Shown here: piece after piece, positions 16,581 to 25,000 of the stretch
How positions within the stretch are numbered: position 1 is the stretch's first letter
How the letters are laid out: each line of letters starts with the position of its first letter
Source of the DNA: Candidatus Elusimicrobium euhamitermitis
GTDB taxonomy: Bacteria > Elusimicrobiota > Elusimicrobia > Elusimicrobiales > Elusimicrobiaceae
Direction of reading: 5' to 3'
Length of the DNA stretch: 29,940 bases
Assembly: GCA_031254225.1 (NCBI GenBank)
Contig: JAIRUU010000055.1
Span: forward strand, 1 to 29,940
Made by a program: the position numbers and the translations under genes
Notes under the pieces: model-generated
The model's database searches: none
What the model was told of the DNA's origin: nothing
Seen by the model: the letters and a program-made list of their open reading frames with translations, nothing else

Positions 16581-17102
16581 ATGAACCTGACAAAAGAACA
16601 AAAAGTAGAAAAGTCAAAAAACTTATCTAAAGAAATCAAAACCGCAGGCGTACTGTTTTTCGTGTCCTACCAGGGCTTGAAATTCGGCGATATGGCTGAA
16701 CTGAGGACCGTTCTTGCTCCCACCGGCGCTAAATTCCGGGTGGAAAGGAACTCCATAGTCGGCTTTGCGGTTAAAAACGCGGGCATAGAAGGCGCGGACG
16801 CTAAACTGTTCCAGGGCCCTACGGCGATAGCCGTGGGCGGGGACGTGGCCGCCGTAGCAAAAGAGCTTGTTGATTTCTCAAAAAAGTTTGAGGCTTTGAA
16901 GCTCAGGTCCTGTTTTTGCGACGGGGTCTGGTACAGTGAGGCGCAGGTTAAGCAGCTGGCTTCAATAGGAAGCAAAACTGATAACTTGTCCAAACTTGCC
17001 GGCGCGCTTTACGGCGTGGTTGCCCAGTCAGCGCAGGTCCTGCAAGCTCCTATCAGAGATTTGGCTTACGTGCTTAAAGCCGTTGAAAATTCCAAAAATT
17101 AA
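16581..17102 (+). CDS. rplJ: 50S ribosomal protein L10
   Basis: 173 residues, normal length for bacterial L10. The N-terminus (MNLTKEQKVEKSKNLSKEIK), the FFVSYQGLKFGDMAELRTVL segment and TGAKFRVERNSIVGFAV are conserved L10 blocks. The C-terminal helix (SAQVLQAPIRDLAYVLKAVE) is where L7/L12 dimers dock. L10 forms the base of the ribosomal stalk that recruits translation GTPases, including EF-G encoded downstream. An AAAGG-type ribosome binding site precedes the ATG. First gene of the operon; rplK and rplA, its usual upstream neighbours, are absent here. Probably autoregulated through the leader RNA. Confidence 0.97.
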   Translation: MNLTKEQKVEKSKNLSKEIKTAGVLFFVSYQGLKFGDMAELRTVLAPTGAKFRVERNSIVGFAVKNAGIEGADAKLFQGPTAIAVGGDVAAVAKELVDFSKKFEALKLRSCFCDGVWYSEAQVKQLASIGSKTDNLSKLAGALYGVVAQSAQVLQAPIRDLAYVLKAVENSKN

Positions 17103-17410
17103 TTGCGGAATTATTTCAAAGGATGCATAAGAGTTGGTATGTTGTTAGAATTTTAAAAGATTTTTTAATTTTCTTCCCGCGCAGACGTATTTACTACTTC
17201 AAGCAGAAAAAAATGAAAAAGGCTTAAAATTCTAACGGTAAAAGCATAAAACATTCGGCTAAATCTCAAACCCGCCAAAGAGCGGTAGTAGTTCCCAATG
17301 GAGCCCGTCTTCGTTTCTCTACGACGCGGCCGCTTCGCGGGATAAATGTGCGGGTTCAGACTAGGTCTGAACAGAAGCGCAGCTACTCTATAAAAAAGGA
17401 AATAAATAAA
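17103..17410 (+). other. 308-bp structured gap between rplJ and rplL
   Basis: No gene seen. GTTAGAATTTTAA (17144-17156) pairs perfectly with TTAAAATTCTAAC (17224-17236) over 67 nt. GTTCAGAC (17354-17361) and GTCTGAAC (17365-17372) form another perfect hairpin about 40 bases before rplL. The rplJ-rplL gap is usually much shorter. No clear promoter was found inside, so regulation by RNA structure or processing is the likely content. Confidence 0.55.
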
Positions 17411-17797
17411 ATGGCTAAACTCAGCAAAGACGAAATACTTGAAGCAATAGCCGGCATGACCGTTCTGGAACTTTCCGAACTCGTCAAAGCCGTTGAAGAT
17501 AAATTCGGCGTTAAGGCCGCAGCTCCCGTTGTCGCCGCAGCCGCCGGCGCAGCACCCGCAGCCGCCGCCGCAGCCGAAGAGAAAACTGAATTTAACGTTG
17601 AACTCACCAGCGCCGCCGCGGATAAGAAAATCGCGGTAATCAAAGTCGTCCGCGAAATCACGGGCTTAGGTCTTAAAGAAGCCAAAGATTTAGTTGACGG
17701 CGCGCCGAAAGTGATTAAAGAAAACGTCGCCAAAGCCGAAGCCGAGGAAATGAAAAAGAAAGTAACCGAAGCCGGCGGCACAGTTACCTTGAAATAA
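17411..17797 (+). CDS. rplL: 50S ribosomal protein L7/L12
   Basis: 128 residues. N-terminal dimerisation domain (MAKLSKDEILEAIAGMTVLE, LSELVKAVEDKFGV), an Ala/Pro-rich hinge (about residues 36-55), and the C-terminal factor-binding domain with KIAVIKVVREITGLGLKEAK and DLVDGAPKVIKE. Present in several copies on the L10 stalk, it stimulates GTP hydrolysis by EF-Tu and EF-G. The start at 17411 was chosen over an in-frame ATG at 17348 because it gives the standard N-terminus; an AAGGA site lies 11 bases upstream. The REP-like element R2 starts 20 bp after the stop. Confidence 0.98.
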   Translation: MAKLSKDEILEAIAGMTVLELSELVKAVEDKFGVKAAAPVVAAAAGAAPAAAAAAEEKTEFNVELTSAAADKKIAVIKVVREITGLGLKEAKDLVDGAPKVIKENVAKAEAEEMKKKVTEAGGTVTLK

Positions 17798-17817
17798 CAA
17801 ATAATCTTTCATCCTTT

Positions 17818-17867
17818 CCCCTCTCCCCTTGCGGGAGAGGGGTTGGGGTGAGGGGTAAGCCCGAAGA
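17818..17867 (+). repeat. REP-like element R2 after rplL
   Basis: A 50-bp copy matching R1 (6494-6543) at 46 positions. The hairpin core is CCCCTCTCCCC/GGGAGAGGGG with a TTGC loop, then GGGGTGAGGGGTAAG. Confidence 0.75.
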
Positions 17868-17963
17868 ATTTTGAAGCAAATATCTGCCAGGGCAAAAAAC
17901 AATGTATCCTAACCATAAAACATCACGGGCATAAAATTAAATATTTGAGCCCGACGATGAACA

Positions 17964-18017
17964 GGTTTAAAAGTTTTTCTTTCCGCACGACTGCGCGGAA
18001 AGAAAAGCTTTCAAACC
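17964..18017 (+). other. 23-bp hairpin between rplL and rpoB
   Basis: Arms 17964-17986 and 17995-18017 pair over 23 positions with one mismatch and one G-U pair, around an ACGACTGC loop. The inner 12 bp (TTTTCTTTCCGC/GCGGAAAGAAAA) are perfect. No T-run follows, so processing or partial attenuation is more likely than simple termination. E. coli has an attenuator and an RNase III site in the same gap. Confidence 0.7.
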
Positions 18018-18063
18018 CCCAGCCAATAAGAGTCCGTTGTTCAGGCGGGCTTCATAAAATAAA

Positions 18064-21000
18064 ATGAAACAGTTAAATTTTGGCAAAATTTCCTCCAAAC
18101 TCCAGTTACCTGATTTATTAGACATGCAAAAACAGTCCTTTGTGGACTTTTTGCAGTCGGACGTTCCCGCGGCAAAAAGGGAATTAAAGGGCCTGCAGGC
18201 CGCTTTTGAAGACGTTTTTCCCATAGAAGCGCCCGACGGGAGCATGAAACTTGATTTTGTAAAATACGAACTTTCCGAGCCTCGTTACCCCACGCCACAG
18301 GCGGCCATAGTGCGCGACGGCACTTACAGCGCGCCGCTTAAAGCGGTAATGCGCCTGTCCGTCAAAAAGAAAGACGGAAAACTTAAAGAAGCGTCCGAGC
18401 AGGACGTCACGCTGTGCGACCTTCCTTTGATGACTGACGCGGGCTGTTTCATTTTCAACGGCGCGGAGCGCGTGGTGGTCAGCCAGCTGCACCGCTCCCC
18501 GGGTATTATTTTTGAAGAAGACGAGGAAAAAAAGCAGTCCACCCTCGGCAAAAAACTTTTTGTCGCGCGCATTATTCCGTACCGCGGCGCGTGGATAGAA
18601 TTTTCTTTTGACCTTATGAACACCCTGTGGGTCCGCATTGACCGCAAGAAAAAAGTTTTGGCCACCACATTTTTAAGAGCGTGCGGCCTTGAAACCAACG
18701 CGCAGATTATACAGGCTTTTTACAACTGCGAGGACGTTGACGTAAAACCGACGGAGATTGACAACGTCGTCGGCCGTTACGCGGCCGAGGATATAGTTGA
18801 CCCCGCTACCGGCGAAGTGCTTTGGAACCTGGACGAAAAGGCCGCTTTGACCATTGACGACAAAGTGTTTAAAGAAATGGTTACGCGCGGCATTAAAAAA
18901 ATAAAAATAATTTCCGGCAGCCCGCGGCAGGACGACCCTGCTATTCTGGCCACTCTTGAAAACCGCAAAGACGCTATTAAAACCGCAAAAGAAGCGCAGG
19001 CGGACATATATAAGAAGATGAGAGGGCAGGATTTTGTGGTAAAAGAAGCGGCGGAAAGTTTTCTTGACAACCTGATTTTTGACAATATCAGGCGTTATGA
19101 CCTGAGCTATGTCGGCCGTTATAAAATCAACAAAAAATTCGCGCCGCTTTTTGACATTGTTGAAAACCTTAAATTTAAAAAGTTCACGCGCCCGACTGAG
19201 AAACGCAGAACTTTGTCCCCCGAGGACATTCTGGTCACGGTCAAATACCTGCTCGCTTTAAACGCGGGCGAAGACGCGCAGAAAATGTACGGCGCGGAAA
19301 TGATTTTTAAGACGGACGATATTGACCACCTCGGCAACCGCCGCGTGCGCGGAATAGGGGAGCTTTTGGAAAACCAAATACGCGTCGGCCTTTCGCAGAT
19401 GGCAAAAACCGCGCGTGACAGAATGAACAGGGAACTTTCTTCCCACACGCCGCGCGCTCTTGTCAACGCGCAGCCGGTGCAGGCTATTATAAGGAAGTTC
19501 TTCGGCACGTCCCAGCTTTCGCAGTTCATGGACCAGATTAATCCGCTTTCGGAGCTTACGCATAAACGCAGATTATCCGCGCTCGGCCCGGGCGGTCTTA
19601 ACAGAAAACGCGCGGGCTTTGAAGTGCGCGACGTGCACCACACGCATTACGGCCGCGTCTGTCCCATTGAAACGCCGGAAGGCCCGAACATAGGTCTTAT
19701 CACGTCGCTGGCCTGTTATTCAAAAGTCAACCAGTACGGTCTTATTGAAACGCCGTACAGGAAAGTTAACGGCGGCAAAGTTACGGACGACGTTTCCTAT
19801 TTAACGGCCGACCAGGAAGACGATTTGATGGTGGCCCAGTCCAACACCCCGCTGACCGACGCGGGCAAAATTAACACCGACATGGTTTACTGCCGCGTGC
19901 GCAGCGACTATCCTGTTGTTCCGCCGTCTCAGGTTGACTATATGGACGTTTCGCCGCTGCAGGTTATCAGCGTGTCCGCGGCTCTTATACCTTTCTTAGA
20001 ACATGACGACGCTAACCGCGCGCTCATGGGCTGCAACATGCAGCGCCAGGGCGTGCCTTTGCTGCTGGCGGACGCGCCGCTCGTCGGCACCGGCATTGAG
20101 CATGAAGTCGCGCGGGACTCTGGTTCCACTATTACGGCGCAGAGACCGGGCAAAGTTATTTTCGCGTCGGCGGATATGGTTGCCATAGAGCCTGAAGCCG
20201 GCGGCCCCGCGGATATTTACGAACTTGTCAAATATAAACGTTCCAACCAGGACACGTGCATTAACCAGCGGCCTTTTGTTAAGACGGGCGACGCGGTTAA
20301 AAAAGGCTCCATTCTCGCCGACGGGCCGGCCATGAAAGACGGCCTGCTCTCGCTGGGCAGAAACCTGCTTGTGGGTTTTATGAGCTGGGAAGGTTACAAT
20401 TACGAAGACGCTATTTTAGTTTCCCACAAACTTGTTAAAGAAGACGTTTTCACGTCCGTGCACTTGCACGAGTTCAGCGTTGACGCCAGAAACACCAAAT
20501 TAGGCGCGGAAGAAATTACAAGAGATATTCCTAACATAGGCGCGGAAGCTTTGTCGCATTTGGACGCGGACGGCATTATAATTCCGTCAACGGTGGTTGA
20601 ACCCGGCGATATTCTTGTCGGCAAAGTTACGCCCAAAGGCGAACAGCAGCTTACGCCGGAAGAAAGGCTTTTAAAAGTCATCTTCGGCAAAAAAGCGGAC
20701 GACGTTGTGGACGCTTCTCTGCGCGTTCCGCCGGGCACCAGCGGGAAAATTATAGGCACCCGCGTTTTTGTAAGAAAAGAAAAACTTACAAAAGCCGAAG
20801 AGAAGGCCAGAATCAAAGCGCTGGAAGACGATAAAACGCAAAAACTTGAAGCCTTGAAAGACCAGCGGAAACTTGCGCTTGAGTACACAAAAGCCAAATT
20901 TACCAAAGAGGCCGAAAGAAAGAAAGAAGAAGAAAAATTAAACGCTTTTTACAAACGCATAGAAAAGAAAATTCTTGAAGATTACGAACGCGAAATGGAA

Positions 21001-21879
21001 TTTTCCAAACAGGGCGACGAGCTGGCCGTTACCGTCAACAAAAGCGTAAAAGTTTTTATAGCCAGCAAACGCAAACTTATGGTCGGGGACAAACTTTCCG
21101 GCCGGCACGGAAACAAAGGCGTGGTGGCCAAAATCCTGCCGGAAGAAGACATGCCTTTTATGCCGGACGGCACGCCGCTTGACATAGTGCTTTCCCCGCT
21201 GGGCATACCGTCCCGCATGAACGTCGGCCAGTTGTTTGAGACCATGCTCGGCTGGGCGGCAAAAAATTTAAATTACAACGCGGCGACTCCGGTGTTTGAC
21301 GGCCCGACGGAAGACGCGGTTAAGGAAGAAGTGCGCAAAGCCAAAAAAGCTTTGCTTGCCAAAGGCGTTCCGGAAAAACATCTGCCGGACGATTTTTGCC
21401 GCATCACTTTATACGACGGAAGAACCGGCATGCCTTTTGACGAAAAGGTAACCATAGGCTACATGTATGTAATGAAGCTTATACACTTGGTTGAAGACAA
21501 AGTGCACTCGCGCTCCACGGGCCCTTACAGTTTAATTACCAGGCAGCCGCTGGGCGGAAAGGCGCAGTTCGGCGGGCAGAGGTTCGGCGAAATGGAAGTG
21601 TGGGCTATTGAAGGTTACGGCGCCACGTATACGTTGCAGGAATTTCTGACGGTAAAGTCGGACGACTTTGCCGGCAGGACCAAAATGTACGAGTCCATTG
21701 TCCGCGGCGAAGCGCCGCAGCAGCCCGGCGTACCCGAATCTTTCAAAGTTTTGGTAAAAGAGTTACAGGCTCTTGGCCTTAGCGTTGAACTGCTTAAAGA
21801 TAACAAACAGCAGGTTGTGGAAGAGATGACAAAAGCCTCCTCCGCCACTGAAGTTATTGACGAAAGCAAGGTTAGCTGA
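18064..21879 (+). CDS. rpoB: DNA-directed RNA polymerase subunit beta
   Basis: 1271 residues, full length. N-terminal beta lobes are recognisable from LDMQKQSFVDFLQ onward. The rifampicin pocket spans residues 480-505 (FGTSQLSQFMDQINPLSELT, then HKRRLS): Asp490, His500 and Ser505 match the sensitive-type residues 516, 526 and 531 of E. coli, while position 518 is Ile492. RVCPIETPEGPNIGLI follows, then the Lys-rich coiled insertion near 910-975, KLSGRHGNKGVV, and the C-terminal clamp with GGKAQFGGQRFGEMEVWAIE. It forms the catalytic core of RNA polymerase with rpoC. No clear ribosome binding site precedes the ATG at 18064. The 266-bp gap upstream holds R2 and a 23-bp hairpin. Confidence 0.99.
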   Translation: MKQLNFGKISSKLQLPDLLDMQKQSFVDFLQSDVPAAKRELKGLQAAFEDVFPIEAPDGSMKLDFVKYELSEPRYPTPQAAIVRDGTYSAPLKAVMRLSVKKKDGKLKEASEQDVTLCDLPLMTDAGCFIFNGAERVVVSQLHRSPGIIFEEDEEKKQSTLGKKLFVARIIPYRGAWIEFSFDLMNTLWVRIDRKKKVLATTFLRACGLETNAQIIQAFYNCEDVDVKPTEIDNVVGRYAAEDIVDPATGEVLWNLDEKAALTIDDKVFKEMVTRGIKKIKIISGSPRQDDPAILATLENRKDAIKTAKEAQADIYKKMRGQDFVVKEAAESFLDNLIFDNIRRYDLSYVGRYKINKKFAPLFDIVENLKFKKFTRPTEKRRTLSPEDILVTVKYLLALNAGEDAQKMYGAEMIFKTDDIDHLGNRRVRGIGELLENQIRVGLSQMAKTARDRMNRELSSHTPRALVNAQPVQAIIRKFFGTSQLSQFMDQINPLSELTHKRRLSALGPGGLNRKRAGFEVRDVHHTHYGRVCPIETPEGPNIGLITSLACYSKVNQYGLIETPYRKVNGGKVTDDVSYLTADQEDDLMVAQSNTPLTDAGKINTDMVYCRVRSDYPVVPPSQVDYMDVSPLQVISVSAALIPFLEHDDANRALMGCNMQRQGVPLLLADAPLVGTGIEHEVARDSGSTITAQRPGKVIFASADMVAIEPEAGGPADIYELVKYKRSNQDTCINQRPFVKTGDAVKKGSILADGPAMKDGLLSLGRNLLVGFMSWEGYNYEDAILVSHKLVKEDVFTSVHLHEFSVDARNTKLGAEEITRDIPNIGAEALSHLDADGIIIPSTVVEPGDILVGKVTPKGEQQLTPEERLLKVIFGKKADDVVDASLRVPPGTSGKIIGTRVFVRKEKLTKAEEKARIKALEDDKTQKLEALKDQRKLALEYTKAKFTKEAERKKEEEKLNAFYKRIEKKILEDYEREMEFSKQGDELAVTVNKSVKVFIASKRKLMVGDKLSGRHGNKGVVAKILPEEDMPFMPDGTPLDIVLSPLGIPSRMNVGQLFETMLGWAAKNLNYNAATPVFDGPTEDAVKEEVRKAKKALLAKGVPEKHLPDDFCRITLYDGRTGMPFDEKVTIGYMYVMKLIHLVEDKVHSRSTGPYSLITRQPLGGKAQFGGQRFGEMEVWAIEGYGATYTLQEFLTVKSDDFAGRTKMYESIVRGEAPQQPGVPESFKVLVKELQALGLSVELLKDNKQQVVEEMTKASSATEVIDESKVS

Positions 21880-21883
21880 TTTG

Positions 21884-21916
21884 CTTTTTCCTCTCCCTTT
21901 TAGGGAGAGGAAAAAG
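21884..21916 (+). other. 15-bp perfect hairpin after rpoB
   Basis: CTTTTTCCTCTCCCT (21884-21898), loop TTT, AGGGAGAGGAAAAAG (21902-21916), followed by only three T. It is related in composition to the REP-like elements. It lies five bases after the rpoB stop and may mark an mRNA processing or stabilising end. Confidence 0.7.
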
Positions 21917-21965
21917 TTTGATAAATCGTGTTGTTGTAACGTTAAGCGGGTTTTTACTCCTTATC

Positions 21966-21984
21966 GGCCCCGAAAGGCGGGGCC
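21966..21984 (+). other. GC-rich hairpin in the rpoB-rpoC gap
   Basis: GGCCCCG (21966-21972) pairs with CGGGGCC (21978-21984). It is the second of three palindromes in this 205-bp gap. Confidence 0.5.
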
Positions 21985-22017
21985 TTGAACAGATTGACGG
22001 CGGTATTTTTGTGTTCA

Positions 22018-22056
22018 TTACCCCTCACCTGTGTCCTCTCCCGCAAGGGGAGAGGA
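22018..22056 (-). repeat. REP-like element R3, inverted, before rpoC
   Basis: TTACCCCTCACC, then CCTCTCCCGCAAGGGGAGAGG. This is the reverse complement of the R1/R2 core with a variable middle. It ends about ten bases before the GGAG sites of rpoC. Confidence 0.65.
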
Positions 22057-22084
22057 AAGTCATTCGGAGGACGGAGTGCTATTT

Positions 22085-25000
22085 ATGTCAGAAAAAACTA
22101 AAAAAACTAAAAAGCTGGACGAGTTAAATTTCTTTGATTTTGACGCCATACGTTTAGGCGTGGCCAGCCCGGAGCAAATCCTAGCCTGGTCCCACGGCGA
22201 AGTTAAAAAACCGGAAACCATTAACTACCGCACCTTGAAACCGGAGCGAGACGGCTTGTTCTGCGAGCGCATTTTCGGCCCCACAAAAGACTATGAATGT
22301 TCCTGCGGCAAATACCGCTGGGTAAAATACAAAGGCATGCAGTGCGACCGCTGCGGCGTTGAGATCACCGAGTCCAAAGTCCGCCGCGAGCGCATGGGGC
22401 ATTTGGAACTTTCCACGCCCGTGGCGCACGTCTGGTTTTTACGCAAAAATCCGTCCAGAATAGGCATAATGCTTGACATGAGGACGACTGACCTTGAGCG
22501 CGTGGTTTATTACGCCAGCTACGTCGTGGTTGAAGACTGCGTTGACACGGTTACCGGCAGGACTGATTTTAAGAAAGGCGAACTTTTGTCCGACGTGCAG
22601 GTCAGGGAAGCGCGCAAAAAACACGGCTCCCGCCTGAAAGTGGACATCGGCGCGCCGGCTATCAAGACGCTGCTTGCCGGCATAAATTTTGATAAAGAGC
22701 TGCCAAAACTTCACGAAGAACTTAAAGAAACGCAGAGCGAGCTTGAACGCGGCAAATTAATACGCCGCATTAAAACAATGGAAGAATTTAAGGCCAGCGG
22801 CAACAGACCGGAGTGGATGATTTTAACCGTCCTCCCCGTCATACCGCCGGACCTCCGCCCGCTGGTCCCGCTGGACGGCGGCAGATTCGCGGCGTCTGAT
22901 TTGAACGACCTTTACAGGCGCATCATTAACAGAAACAACCGTCTTAAACACATTGAAAGTTTAAGAGCGCCCGAAGTGATGATTTATAACGAAAAGCGTC
23001 TTTTGCAGGAAGCCGTTGACGCGCTTATTGAAAACGGCGCGAGAGGCAAGTTTTTCATCGGCGCGGGCGGCAGGCCTTTAAAATCTCTGTCAGACGTTAT
23101 TAAAGGCAAACACGGCCGGTTCCGCCAGAACCTGCTGGGCAAACGCGTGGACTATTCCGGCCGCTCCGTTATCGTAGTGGGGCCGAGCCTTAAATTACAC
23201 CAGTGCGGTTTGCCTAAATTAATGGCGCTTGAACTTTTCAAACCTTTCATCATCGGCGAACTTATGAAAAAAGAGGGTGTTACCCTCAAAGCCGCCAAAA
23301 AGATGTTGGAAAGGGTTAGACCCGAAATCTGGGATATTTTGGAAGAAGTTACCAAAAACCACCCGGTCATGCTTAACCGCGCGCCGACGCTGCACAGGCT
23401 GGGCATACAGGCTTTTGAGCCTGTGCTTATTGAGGGTAAAGCCATACAGCTGCACCCGCTTACCTGCGCGGCTTTTAACGCGGACTTTGACGGCGACCAA
23501 ATGGCCGTCCACGTCCCGCTTTCTCTTGAAGCGCAGCTTGAAGCCAGAACGCTGATGATGGCGACGAACAATATTCTCTCGCCCGCGTCCGGCCGCCCGA
23601 TAGCGGCGCCGTCGCATGACATTGTCATGGGCGTGAGCTTTTTGACAAAAGTCAAACTTAACGACAAAGGCGAAGGCACTTTTTACGGCAGCAGCGAAGA
23701 AGCGCTTATGGCGTACGCTTACGGCAGGGTTTCTCTGCACGCAAGAATAAAAGTGCGCGGTATTAACGAAATTAAAGAAGCCGCTCTTTCGGACAAAGAC
23801 ATGGCGGACGTTAATAAATGGAAAGATTTTACTACCGTGGGCAAAATTATTTTTAACAATAATCTGCCGGACGGCTGGCCTTACGTTAACGGCCCCGTCG
23901 GCAAAAAAGAGCTTGCGGGTATTATTGACGAGTGTTACAAAAGCAAAAAATACGGCAAATATGAAACCGTGCAGCTGCTGGACAAAATAATGAAGCTCGG
24001 TTACAATTACGCCACGCGCTCCGGCCTTTCAATATCCATAGCGGACATGATTATACCGGAACTCAAACAAAAATATATTGACGCCGCCAAAAAAAGAATT
24101 AAAGAAATTCAGGCGCAGGCCGAAGCCGGTATTATCACGGAAGGCGAGCGTTATAATAAAGTCATAGACATCTGGACCCGCGTGACGGACGACGTGGCCG
24201 TTGAACTTTTTAAAGACATGAAAAAGTTTGAGGACGCGCCTTATTCCGGCACGGGCCAAAAATTTAACTCGGTGTTTCTCATGGCGGACTCCGGCGCAAG
24301 AGGCAGCAGGCAGCAGGTCAGACAGCTGGCCGGCATGCGCGGTCTTATGGCAAAACCGCAGAAAAAACTTACCGGTTCCCAGGGCGAAATTATTGAGTCC
24401 CCCATTACCGCCAATTTCCGCGAAGGGCTGTCCGTGCTTGAATATTTTATTTCAACTCACGGCGGCCGCAAAGGTTTGTCGGACACGGCTTTGAAAACGG
24501 CCGACGCGGGTTATCTTACGCGCCGCCTCGTTGACGTGGGCCACAATCTCGTGGTTGCGGAAGCGGACTGCGGGACGACCAACGGCATTGTCGTAACTTC
24601 TCTCATGAGCGGAGAGGAAATGGTGGAGCCGGTTGAAGAAAGAATTTTAGGCCGCACCAGCCTTGAAAACGTCGTAGTCAAAACCAAAAAGGCGGACGGC
24701 TCCGAAGAAGAAAAAACAATTATTAAAGAAGGCGACGTTATTACGCTTGAACAGTCCAAACTGGTCAAAAAATACGGCGTGCAAAGCGTGCGCATACGCT
24801 CTGTCCTGACGTGCGAAGCAAAGAACGGCGTCTGCTCCAAATGTTACGGCATCAGCCTTGCGACGGGCGCTATGTCAAACGTCGGGGACGCGGTAGGCAT
24901 AATAGCCGCGCAGTCCATAGGCGAGCCTGGCACGCAGCTTACGCTGCGCACGTTCCACATCGGCGGCACCGCGTCGCGCGTGCTCAGCCGTTCGCAGGCA

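Noticed and set aside
17818..17867. Rho-independent terminator after rplL
   Set aside because: The hairpin is strong but no T-run follows, and copies occur elsewhere in both orientations, so a repeat element fits better.
21918..22127. 69-codon frame between rpoB and rpoC
   Set aside because: It runs through the GC hairpin and R3 and overlaps the rpoC start in another frame.
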